From the NCBI RefSeq assembly GCF_002933815.1, contig NZ_BEYR01000007.1, positions 124,001 to 188,000 on the forward strand: DNA of 64,000 nt, read 5' to 3'. How positions within the stretch are numbered: the stretch's first letter is position 1; each line of letters begins with the position of its first letter. Of this stretch, positions 1 through 8,220 are shown piece after piece. The stretch comes from Sphingobacterium sp. HMA12 (GTDB lineage: Bacteria > Bacteroidota > Bacteroidia > Sphingobacteriales > Sphingobacteriaceae). Made by a program: the position numbers and the translations under genes. The notes below the pieces were generated by a model. The model did not search any database and was not told where the DNA came from. It saw only the letters and a list, made by a program, of their open reading frames with translations.

Positions 1-1
1 G

Positions 2-1930
2 GAGCTTAAACCGGTGCAGTTGTACAGTTATGACCAGGAGGAGATTAAGCCTTATCACTATGCTGTTGTTTTAGATCAGGAAGATATTAAAGTTGATTAT
101 GCACTTTCCCATCAGTCGGGTATGTATACGTTTACTTTTCCGGGCACAGCGACAAAATACCTGCAATTCAATTCGCGGGATGGGGAATTGAATTGGGATG
201 GACAAGCTCTGTCAGGCAGTCAGGAAATTGGCAATGGCACACGTGTGTATATCTATGCTGTTCCTGATATTCAACCGACTGGGGTTAGTAAATTGCAAGG
301 CCAGCAGTTAGAAAAGGGTACGGATGCAAAAGGCAAAAATGCCTGTCTTGTCCTACAGTTTGACAAGGCGGGAACAAATTTAAAAATGAAGTACGGCGTT
401 TCATTTATTGACGCAGCACAGGCAAAAGCAAATCTAAACCGTGAAATTGCTGATTTTGATGAAAAGAAACTAGCAGAAAATGGCCGTAAAACCTGGAATC
501 AAGCACTTGGAAAGATTGCTATAGAAGGCGACAGCGAATCAGACAAAAATGTCTTCTATACCTCTTTGTATCGCACCTATGAACGTCCGGTCAACATTTC
601 TGAAGGTGGACGTTATTATAGTGCATTTGACGGTAAGGTACATTCGGATGATGGTAAGCCGTTTTTTACAGATGACTGGATCTGGGATTCCTATCGTGCG
701 CATCACCCTTTACGCGTGTTGCTTGACCCAGCGGCAGAATCGAATATTCTCAATTCCTTTGTGCGGATGTCGGAGCAGATGGACAGGCCTTGGCTGCCGA
801 CTTTTCCGGAGATCACGGGAGATAGCCGCAGAATGAATTCCAACCACGGCGTAGCAACTTTGCTGGATGCCTACCGGAAAGGGATTCGTGGTTTTGATAT
901 TCAAAAAGCATATCTAGCTGCAAAAGGAGCGATTACCGAGAAAACCTTGGCGCCATGGTCGGGCAAGCCTGCTGGAAAAATGGATGAATTTTTCAAAGAA
1001 AAGGGCTATATCCCGGCTTTGCATCCAGGGGAACAGGAAATTTATCCCGAAGTACATGGTTTTGAAAGGCGCCAGCCCGTAGCGGTCACCCTTGGTACTT
1101 CTTACGACTTGTGGTGTCTTGCACAACTGGCGAACGAATTGGGTATAAAAGCGGATTATGAACTGTTTATGAAGCAGTCTTTTAATTACCGAAATCTGTT
1201 CAATGAACAGACCAAATTTTTCCACCCCAAGGATGAAAAAGGCAATTTTATCATGCCTTTTGACTATGTCTTCGCAGGAGGACAGGGAGCTCGGGAGTAT
1301 TATGGTGAAAATAATGCCTGGATCTACCGTTGGGATGTACAGCACAATATCCCCGACCTGATTAAATTGATGGGTGGTAACCAGCTGTTTGTCCAATATT
1401 TGGATGAAATGTTCCAACAGCCGCTGGGACGTTCCAAATTTGATTTCTATGCACAACTGCCAGATCATACGGGGAATGTCGGTCAGTTTTCGATGGCCAA
1501 TGAGCCGGCCCTCCATATTCCGTACCTCTATAATTACGCTGGACAACCTTGGATGACACAAAAACGCATCCATAAACTGATCGGCGAGTGGTTTAGAAAT
1601 GACCTGATGGGAATACCGGGAGATGAAGATGGCGGTGGTATGTCAGCCTTTGTGGTTTTCTCGCAGATGGGTTTTTATCCGGTTACACCGGGACTAGCGT
1701 CCTATAGTATTGGGTCTCCATTTTTCCGGAAAATAACATTAAGCCTGCCGAACGGAAAATCTTTTGTGATTATCGGAAAAAATGCGTCAGCAAAAAATAA
1801 GTATATCCAATCGGCTACGCTGAACGGAAAACCATGGAACAGCACACAGTTAAACCATGCGGATATCCTGAGCGGTGGTACGCTTGAGTTTGTGCTGGGC
1901 GATAAAGCGAACAAAAACTGGGCAAATTAA
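2..1930 (+). CDS. GH92 family alpha-mannosidase, 5' end cut by window edge
   Basis: This is the C-terminal 642 residues of a glycoside hydrolase family 92 enzyme, a calcium-dependent exo-acting alpha-mannosidase family. The reading frame is open to base 2, so the true start lies outside the window; the GTG at 14 is not the start. GH92 hallmarks are visible: a WDSYRAHHPL block near residue 220, the NEPALHIPYLYNYAG block that carries the family's catalytic acid glutamate, and the GDEDGGGMSAFVVFSQMGFY block with the paired acidic residues expected to serve as base. Full-length relatives are about 740 residues, so roughly 100 N-terminal residues, including any signal peptide, are missing. It converges on the GH95/GH99-like pair, which suggests processing of mannose- and fucose-containing glycans such as N-glycans. 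The family call is strong; the linkage specificity is unknown. Confidence 0.93.
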   Translation, partial: ELKPVQLYSYDQEEIKPYHYAVVLDQEDIKVDYALSHQSGMYTFTFPGTATKYLQFNSRDGELNWDGQALSGSQEIGNGTRVYIYAVPDIQPTGVSKLQGQQLEKGTDAKGKNACLVLQFDKAGTNLKMKYGVSFIDAAQAKANLNREIADFDEKKLAENGRKTWNQALGKIAIEGDSESDKNVFYTSLYRTYERPVNISEGGRYYSAFDGKVHSDDGKPFFTDDWIWDSYRAHHPLRVLLDPAAESNILNSFVRMSEQMDRPWLPTFPEITGDSRRMNSNHGVATLLDAYRKGIRGFDIQKAYLAAKGAITEKTLAPWSGKPAGKMDEFFKEKGYIPALHPGEQEIYPEVHGFERRQPVAVTLGTSYDLWCLAQLANELGIKADYELFMKQSFNYRNLFNEQTKFFHPKDEKGNFIMPFDYVFAGGQGAREYYGENNAWIYRWDVQHNIPDLIKLMGGNQLFVQYLDEMFQQPLGRSKFDFYAQLPDHTGNVGQFSMANEPALHIPYLYNYAGQPWMTQKRIHKLIGEWFRNDLMGIPGDEDGGGMSAFVVFSQMGFYPVTPGLASYSIGSPFFRKITLSLPNGKSFVIIGKNASAKNKYIQSATLNGKPWNSTQLNHADILSGGTLEFVLGDKANKNWAN

Positions 1931-1933
1931 AAC

Positions 1934-1971
1934 AAAAAGGTCCTTTGGTCAATTGACCAAAGGACCTTTTT
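1934..1971. terminator. Bidirectional intrinsic terminator (perfect 38-bp palindrome)
   Basis: A perfect 38-bp palindrome begins 4 bp after the GH92 stop and lies between convergent genes. It starts with AAAAAGGTCC and ends with GGACCTTTTT, with its centre between 1952 and 1953. On each strand the GC-rich stem is followed by a T run, so it can end transcription from both sides. Confidence 0.88.
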
Positions 1972-2022
1972 CGTTAAGCTATTTCCTTAGCTCATTTTTG
2001 TTGCCTATAAAGCTTGCTCAAG

Positions 2023-4500
2023 CTAAAACATCTGGGATGTAATTTGGATAGATTTTCCTTTGATTCCTTCCACTTGGATCTGCTTACCGGCGTAACTGAT
2101 ACAGATCGGTCCATTTTTGCTTGGGATAAGTTCCGCATTTTCAAGTGCACCATTACTCCACTGGATATTGACACTGATATTCCCGCGTGCTTTCAATCCG
2201 GTAACGCTACCTTTATCCATATGTTTGCTCAATGCGGGCAGCAGTTCAATCAGGTAATTGTTGTTTTTATCGCGTACCTGACTCTGTAATAGCATTTCGG
2301 CGATGGCTGCCGTAGCACCAAAATTGCCGTCAATCTGAAAAGGTGGATGATTATCAAATAAATTGGGTAAGGTCTTTTCACTGATCAGATTGTAAAGCAA
2401 CTTGTAGGAATGTTCGCCGTCGTGCAGCCGGTTCCACATATTAATCTTCCAGGCCAGACTCCAGCCGGTACCATGATCGCCCCGGCTCAGCAGGGTTTTC
2501 TTTGCCGCTTCGGCCAGGTCGGGTGTATTGGCAATAGAGATCTGATTGCTCGGATGTAGCCCAAAAAGATGGGAGGTATGTCTGTGATTGACTTCCGTTT
2601 CCTGATAATCTTCGATCCATTCCATAATCCGTCCGGTCTCTTTGCTGATCTGTGTAGGGATCAGTTTTTGCAGAGCCGTCTGGCATTCCTGCCGAAAGTC
2701 TGGATCGCTGTCGAGCAAGGTTGCCGCTTCAATATAGTTTTGTAGTAGATCGCGGATAATCTGGGTATCCATTGTGGCGCCATAGGTAAAGCTGGACACC
2801 TCACCTGAAGGTAAGATAAAACTGTTTTCGGGAGAATGGGAGGGATTGGTCGTCCAATATCCCGCAAAGTGTTTATCAGAGGGGATCTGTACCAGGAAAT
2901 CCAGTATAAAGCGGGCAGCACCTTTCATAATGGGATAAGCTTGTTCTTTGAGAAACTGACGGTCTCCGGTATAGCTATAGTGCTCCCAGGGATGTTGCGC
3001 TAACCATGCGGAGCCCATGGGCCAAATCCCCTGTACGCCATCTGCCGGAGCGGTATAGCCCCAGGCATCAGTAAGGTGGTGTACCACCCAACCGCGAGCG
3101 CCATAAAGGGTACGCGCTGTACGCTCACCAAAGGGAATCAGGGCCGAAGTGAGGTCAAATAAGGGTTGATGCAATTCGGATAGATTGGTCAGTTCCGCGG
3201 GCCAATAATTCATCTGCAAATTGATGTTGGTATGAAAATCTGCATTCCAGGGTGGATCCATTTGCCAGGCCCATAGGCCCTGCAAATTTGCCGGCATATG
3301 CCCCGGACGTGAACTGCTGATCAATAGGTAGCGGCCAAACTGGAAAAATTTGTTGATCAGTGCCTTTGGAATCTGTTGTTGTCCACGAGTGAGCTGGATC
3401 AACGAATCTGTAGGGAGCTGTTCCCATTTTTGTTGCTCCGAATCCGCCAGATTCAACTGTACACGCTTGAAATAGTGCTGGTAATCTGCAATATGTGTGC
3501 GTTTCAACTGTTTATAGTCAGATTTTTCCAATGTCTCAATTGCTTTACGGCAATTTACAAGTGGATCCACGATAGATTGTTTTGCGGGATAGCTGATCTG
3601 CTTTAAACCCGGGTAATCTGTTGCTGCGGTGATCAGTAGCATGATCTCATCAGCACCTGTAATTGTTATCCGACCCTCAATGTTGGTTAGCTTGCCGCCC
3701 TTGGGAAAGACTTTTGCAATAGCGGAAAATTTCGTGCCCTTTTCACCATTGCCGCCCTGTCCGATCTGACCTTGTAGAAGCAATTGGGAGGGATCGTTTG
3801 GGTCCGAGAGACAACTGAAATCCTGGGCGCGTTTCCAGCTGAAGTTCAGGTCCAGTGCTTGCCTTTTGTTGGCACTATACTGAATGACCATGGCCTTAGC
3901 CGGTGCCGAAATAAAGGATTCTCGGGTGTATTTTACACCCTGATAGTGATAACTGGTCTGCTGTATGGCTGTTTCCAGATCCAAGGAACGTTGATAGTGT
4001 TCAACCTGGAGATGCGGCATATCGAGCCACAATTCACCCAGCGATTGATAGGGCTTGATCCCTTTTGGGATTCCCATTAAAGTGCTGTCTGCAAGTTCGA
4101 CGGCTTCCTTGTTTTTTCCTTCAAAGAGCAGCTGTTGGATACGAGGGAGATAGGTTTTGCCTTTTGGGTTATTGGGATCCTGGGGTGCTCCGGCCCATAA
4201 TGTACTTTCGTTAAATTGGATACGCTCATCGGCAACTCCGCCAAAGACCATGGCGCCAAGCTGTCCATTCCCCAAGGGCAAGGCTTCCTCCCATACCTTC
4301 GCCGGACGCGTATACACCAGACTCAATGGGGCAACGGACAGATTCGCTGCGGGTTTGATCCAGGTCCGGTCAGTCCAGAATTGATCTATTTTTTGTTGCC
4401 GTTGACTGGCAGCGGTGGCATTGTTTTTCTGTTGCTGTGCCTGACTCTGGGCGAAACAGAAAAACAGCAGAACTGTACCAGTTATAAATTTTATATTCAT
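2023..4500 (-). CDS. GH95 family alpha-L-fucosidase, secreted
   Basis: This 825-residue protein has an N-terminal signal peptide ending near AQSQAQ (residues 1-22), so it is probably periplasmic. The family signature WEEALPLGNGQLGAMVFGG, at about residues 70-88, is followed by FNESTLWAGAP, which is typical of GH95 N-terminal domains. The central NINLQMNYWPAE motif carries the asparagines that activate water in this inverting family. A late HHRHTSHLFGLHPSNQI-like stretch and DGNFGATAAIAEMLLQS complete the GH95 pattern, and the length is normal for the family. Known members cleave alpha-1,2-L-fucose or alpha-L-galactose. Its start lies 3 bp after the stop of the upstream GH71/99-like gene on the same strand, so the two are probably co-transcribed. 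The exact substrate is inferred only from the family. Confidence 0.93.
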   Translation of the reverse strand: MNIKFITGTVLLFFCFAQSQAQQQKNNATAASQRQQKIDQFWTDRTWIKPAANLSVAPLSLVYTRPAKVWEEALPLGNGQLGAMVFGGVADERIQFNESTLWAGAPQDPNNPKGKTYLPRIQQLLFEGKNKEAVELADSTLMGIPKGIKPYQSLGELWLDMPHLQVEHYQRSLDLETAIQQTSYHYQGVKYTRESFISAPAKAMVIQYSANKRQALDLNFSWKRAQDFSCLSDPNDPSQLLLQGQIGQGGNGEKGTKFSAIAKVFPKGGKLTNIEGRITITGADEIMLLITAATDYPGLKQISYPAKQSIVDPLVNCRKAIETLEKSDYKQLKRTHIADYQHYFKRVQLNLADSEQQKWEQLPTDSLIQLTRGQQQIPKALINKFFQFGRYLLISSSRPGHMPANLQGLWAWQMDPPWNADFHTNINLQMNYWPAELTNLSELHQPLFDLTSALIPFGERTARTLYGARGWVVHHLTDAWGYTAPADGVQGIWPMGSAWLAQHPWEHYSYTGDRQFLKEQAYPIMKGAARFILDFLVQIPSDKHFAGYWTTNPSHSPENSFILPSGEVSSFTYGATMDTQIIRDLLQNYIEAATLLDSDPDFRQECQTALQKLIPTQISKETGRIMEWIEDYQETEVNHRHTSHLFGLHPSNQISIANTPDLAEAAKKTLLSRGDHGTGWSLAWKINMWNRLHDGEHSYKLLYNLISEKTLPNLFDNHPPFQIDGNFGATAAIAEMLLQSQVRDKNNNYLIELLPALSKHMDKGSVTGLKARGNISVNIQWSNGALENAELIPSKNGPICISYAGKQIQVEGIKGKSIQITSQMF

Positions 4501-4503
4501 CTT

Positions 4504-5745
4504 TTAGTTTCTTTTTGGTTGTGAAACGGGGGCTGTGGTTTTAGTCTTCAGGTATTTGCCAGCTTGTCCCGTCAACCAAAGATAATGATCGTTGGGTAAA
4601 TTATCTTCAATTCCGACAAATCCCCCTTCTCCATTGAGCGGAACATCTTTTTGATGCAGGGTTTTGAATATGGCCGTTCCTTCATCGACTTCATCAAACA
4701 TGGCAATATAGAGCATTTCGGCACCAATGGAAAGATTGTGCTGCAGCTGTTTCCAGTAGAAGTTGCCCGAATCGCGGGGTACAAAGGCGCGAGAACTTCC
4801 GGTCATATTGGTCCATGAAAAACCCGGAAAGCAGAGCGGAACATAGTCTACCTTGTTTTTTTTGCACCAGTCCATGTCGGCTTGAATCAAAGGTTTGAAC
4901 TGGTCGAATCCGGCTTGATTATAACGGCCGACAAACCAGGGCATAATGATGTCGGACTTTTTGATCAAGGTGTGTAAGAAGGGATCAGATTCGGTGTCCT
5001 GGCGAAGTTCGCGCCAATAGGTCGGAACACCCAATAGTACACTGTAGCCATTTTGTTTGAGGTAATCGACAATGCGTTCGGCCGTTTTGAGGTTATATTT
5101 GCGGCCATCGTTGAAACCTACGCCCCAGACGGCAATCAGTGGTTTGCCCTGATGGAACAGGTAGGTATGCGCTTTATTGCGCCGTTTTAATTCCCATTTC
5201 TTCTCCAGTGCCGCCACATCATCCATCAGAATCTCTTCGTCACCATCCTTGATGCCACTGAGATCATACATGATACAGAGTGCACGGTCCGATTCATTGG
5301 CCGACTGAATGGCCGATTGTAGCACCTTGTTGAAATGATTTAACCCACTTGGATTGGCGATTTCGCCAACAAAACGTTGCATAAAAACGCCATCTATTCC
5401 ATACTGCTTCATCCATTTAAAATGAAGATTGACGGAGGAATAATCGTGGGCGCTGTACAATTTGGCGGGGCTGCCCGCCTTGGTCATAAAGGGGCTGTCG
5501 TAGGTCTTTTGGTAGGCACTGACGTCAGGCCAAAAGTCGATATTCGTTGATCCGGGCTGAAAACCATTTTTACCCCGATAATGGTACCACCCTCGATCGG
5601 CACCGTCTTGTGGACTATTAAACCAGCCTTGGTAACCGGCCATGACGAGACCCTTGTAGGAATCGTATTGTTTTTGGGCCAATAACATGTTTGCGGGCAG
5701 CAATAGCATGCTGAGCACATAAAGTTTGAGCGTTTTAATTAGCAT
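4504..5745 (-). CDS. GH71/99-like glycoside hydrolase, secreted
   Basis: This 413-residue protein has a signal peptide ending near MLLAQ (about residues 1-24). The YKGLVMAGYQGWFNSP opening, the FKWMKQYGIDGVFMQRFVGE block (about residues 108-128) and the late YIAMFDEVDEGTAIFK block match the GH71/99-like (beta/alpha)8 group. Characterised GH99 enzymes are endo-alpha-mannosidases, but their EWHE-type catalytic motif is not obvious here. The acidic DEVDE cluster may fill that role, so the activity is uncertain. It is the first gene of a two-gene minus-strand unit with the GH95 enzyme. With GH92 next door, a role in trimming mannose-containing glycans is plausible but inferred. Confidence 0.8.
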   Translation of the reverse strand: MLIKTLKLYVLSMLLLPANMLLAQKQYDSYKGLVMAGYQGWFNSPQDGADRGWYHYRGKNGFQPGSTNIDFWPDVSAYQKTYDSPFMTKAGSPAKLYSAHDYSSVNLHFKWMKQYGIDGVFMQRFVGEIANPSGLNHFNKVLQSAIQSANESDRALCIMYDLSGIKDGDEEILMDDVAALEKKWELKRRNKAHTYLFHQGKPLIAVWGVGFNDGRKYNLKTAERIVDYLKQNGYSVLLGVPTYWRELRQDTESDPFLHTLIKKSDIIMPWFVGRYNQAGFDQFKPLIQADMDWCKKNKVDYVPLCFPGFSWTNMTGSSRAFVPRDSGNFYWKQLQHNLSIGAEMLYIAMFDEVDEGTAIFKTLHQKDVPLNGEGGFVGIEDNLPNDHYLWLTGQAGKYLKTKTTAPVSQPKRN

Positions 5746-6155
5746 AAAGATTTATATTGTTTGTAACCCCAATATCAACGGAGACCATTAACAGTCCATT
5801 AACAAAAGCATTAATATACATACAAGAACAAAAAGAACGATGAAATTAAACGTATTCGACGATCTGGAGCAAGCGGATAAAGATCAGTACCATGTCGTAG
5901 GATGACCGAGCGGATGGATATATTCAATCGTAAAACGGGAGAGCATTTGACTTAACAGAAACATAATACTAAACAAACACTACCCACACATTTCTTTATG
6001 AATTTAGTAATGGAATCTGTACACCTGTCGATTAGCTCAGTAACAGAGCTGAGCCAATTTCGGTTGGATTGAAAAGATTCCGGGGAAACGACTTGCTCCT
6101 GAATACAGGCAGGGATAGATACATCATTATATACGATTGAAATTATTAACCAGGG
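5746..6155. other. 410-bp divergent intergenic region
   Basis: This region separates the minus-strand GH71/99-like gene from the plus-strand ECF sigma gene and must hold promoters for both. CCATTAAC occurs twice, at 5785-5792 and 5796-5803, an 11-bp direct repeat, with GCATTAAT close by; this could be a regulator site for the minus-strand pair. A 21-codon open frame at 5840-5905 starts with MKLNVFDDLE and has no recognised homology, so it may be a leader peptide, a gene remnant or chance. I found no clear TTTG / TAnnTTTG promoter and no RNA gene. Confidence 0.5.
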
Positions 6156-6737
6156 GTGAATTATCATAGCGCATCAGATCGTGAATTATTGGAAAGCTGT
6201 TGTCTTTATGAAGACCTAAAAGCTTATAATGAATTGGTGGCCCGTTATTCGCCCAAGCTTTATGCCGTTTGTAAGTATTATTTGAACGATACTTTTCTAG
6301 CAGAGGAGATTGCACTCGATGTTTTGTTCTGGCTCTGGAAAAAACGGCGGCAGCTCGAGATCCCGGTAAACGTATCGGCTTATCTGCACCGTGCTGCCCG
6401 CAATGCTGTCATTAGCCACATGCGGAAACAAAGTCAGAATATTGTTTCGACAATTGAAAAATATGCTGAAGATGCTGTTATAGAAAAGCAAATGGCTGAT
6501 TTTGCTATTATTTGCCGGGAAGGAGAGGATCAATATAAGCAGCTTCTCGCAGAACTCAGTCCGCAGCGCAAAGAAGTTTTTGTGCTCAGTCGGGAAGGCG
6601 GCTTCAGCTATAAAGAAATAGCACAGAAAACCAATCTTTCGGTCAATACGATCGAAAATTATATTTCCTCCGCACTCAAACATTTCCGAAAAGGCATTGT
6701 GCCTATTGTTATCCTCCTCCTTAATCAGCTTGTTTAG
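6156..6737 (+). CDS. ECF-type RNA polymerase sigma factor
   Basis: This 193-residue protein is a sigma-70 family ECF sigma factor with regions 2 and 4 only. Region 2 spans about residues 25-90, with AEEIALDVLFWLWKKR and an AARNAVISHMRK stretch. Region 4 spans about residues 125-180, with LSPQRKEVFVLSREGGFSYKEIAQKTNLS and a helix-turn-helix. The start is a GTG in front of NYHSASDRELLESC. A FecR anti-sigma gene and an STN-containing TonB receptor follow, the standard order of a surface-signalling cascade. It should therefore direct transcription of the receptor-fasciclin operon when the receptor senses its ligand. The family call is strong; the regulon is inferred. Confidence 0.92.
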   Translation: MNYHSASDRELLESCCLYEDLKAYNELVARYSPKLYAVCKYYLNDTFLAEEIALDVLFWLWKKRRQLEIPVNVSAYLHRAARNAVISHMRKQSQNIVSTIEKYAEDAVIEKQMADFAIICREGEDQYKQLLAELSPQRKEVFVLSREGGFSYKEIAQKTNLSVNTIENYISSALKHFRKGIVPIVILLLNQLV

Positions 6738-6850
6738 TGCGTTTTTTTTATTGCTGATTATCAGTTTGTTGTGATTTTTATTCTTTTTTTATTGATCACG
6801 GTAGGTGGTAAGCAGCTATTTCTGCGCCTATAGTAGTGAAGGAGCAAAAA

Positions 6851-8089
6851 ATGGGTGAACAAATGATTACAAATGAGCTGTTGAAGCGATATCTTCAAGG
6901 AAAATGTACACGAGCAGAGAAGAAGATTGTAGGGGACTTTCTGGCAGATCCTGACCATACTGCTGTTCTTCATCGGCTGATGGAGGCAGAAACTACATCT
7001 TTATGGGATCGGCCCGAAGAAGTCGAACCTATCGATGCCGCGAAGATTTCCGAATGGCAGCTTCGGTTAAAGGAAAGAATTGGGCCCTTACAACCCCTGG
7101 TCCAAGCCGAAGAAACACAGCCTCCGCTAAAATCAAAGATCGTAGCTATTGGAAGGAAAACAATACGATATGTCGCGGCGTTACTTCTATTCGCTGCGTT
7201 GGCCGGATTGATTTGGTCATTGATGCAACGGAATGATTTTAAAGAAAATCAAACTGCTGACTTAAAAAAGGAAATTGCGCCCGGCAGTGACAGAGCTATC
7301 TTGAAACTGGCAGATGGATCGACGATCTCTTTATCAGATGCTGCCAAAGGAAGCATTGCAGATCAAGGTGGAGTGAAAGTACAAAAAACAGCCGAAGGTG
7401 AAATTGTTTATGCCGCTGTAGATAAAAGAGCATCCACACAATCCTATAATAGCATCCATACGCCCAATGGCGGACAATATCGTGTCACACTGCCTGATGG
7501 AAGTAGGGCATGGCTCAATGCGGCATCTTCACTGACCTACCCGGTGGAATTTGAAAAAAAAGAACGTCGGGTAAAAATGACCGGCGAAGTCTACTTCGAA
7601 ATAGCCAAAATCACTAACGAAAATAAGGAACGCGTACCATTTTTTGTCGAGACCGATAAACAGGTGATCCAGGTATTGGGAACCACCTTCAATGTCAACG
7701 CTTATGCCAATGAACCTTATGACTGTACAACGCTGTTGGAAGGGAGCGTACGCCTCGTTGCCGCACATAGCGGGAAATCAGAATTGCTCAAACCCGGACA
7801 GCAGGCGTTGGTCGGAAACAATATGCTGCTCTCGGAAGCAGATATACAACAAAACTTAGCCTGGATAAATGGGTATTTTATATTCCGTCGGGAAGAGTTA
7901 GGCGGTATTCTGCGCAAGATCGCCCGATGGTACGATGTCACGGTGGAATGTCCTCCTGAATTAAGCACAATGAAATTTACGGGAAAGGTATCCCGGAGTC
8001 AATCGCTATCGGCGGTAACGGAAATGATCGCTTCCATCAATAAGGTGAAACTGGAGATCAAAGAAAGGAGGATTATCGTGAAGAAATAA
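6851..8089 (+). CDS. FecR family anti-sigma factor
   Basis: This is a single-pass inner-membrane anti-sigma factor that holds the neighbouring sigma factor until it receives a signal from the receptor. The cytoplasmic N-terminal part binds sigma. One membrane segment, RYVAALLLFAALAGLIWSLM, is near residues 98-118. The periplasmic FecR domain contains PNGGQYRVTLPDGSRAWLNAASSLTYP and FFVETDKQVIQVLGTTFNVNAY, followed by a C-terminal DUF4974-type region (ARWYDVTVECPPEL onward). I prefer the ATG at 6851, preceded by AAGGAG, to the in-frame GTG at 6836, which would add five residues. A spacer of about 130 bp separates it from the receptor it should contact through the receptor's STN domain. Confidence 0.92.
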   Translation: MGEQMITNELLKRYLQGKCTRAEKKIVGDFLADPDHTAVLHRLMEAETTSLWDRPEEVEPIDAAKISEWQLRLKERIGPLQPLVQAEETQPPLKSKIVAIGRKTIRYVAALLLFAALAGLIWSLMQRNDFKENQTADLKKEIAPGSDRAILKLADGSTISLSDAAKGSIADQGGVKVQKTAEGEIVYAAVDKRASTQSYNSIHTPNGGQYRVTLPDGSRAWLNAASSLTYPVEFEKKERRVKMTGEVYFEIAKITNENKERVPFFVETDKQVIQVLGTTFNVNAYANEPYDCTTLLEGSVRLVAAHSGKSELLKPGQQALVGNNMLLSEADIQQNLAWINGYFIFRREELGGILRKIARWYDVTVECPPELSTMKFTGKVSRSQSLSAVTEMIASINKVKLEIKERRIIVKK

Positions 8090-8220
8090 TTACCCATTAC
8101 CATGACATTGGATAAAAAATAAGCGGCGATGCTACCAACATCACCGCCCGAAATAGCTAAAGTCATTAAAAAAGATGTGTCGTCAATTTTTAACATTTAC
8201 TATAACTACAAGACAAAAGT

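Noticed and set aside
914..1573. 219-codon open frame antisense to the GH92 gene
   Set aside because: It lies fully inside a well-supported GH92 coding region and has no recognisable domain; it is a shadow of codon bias.
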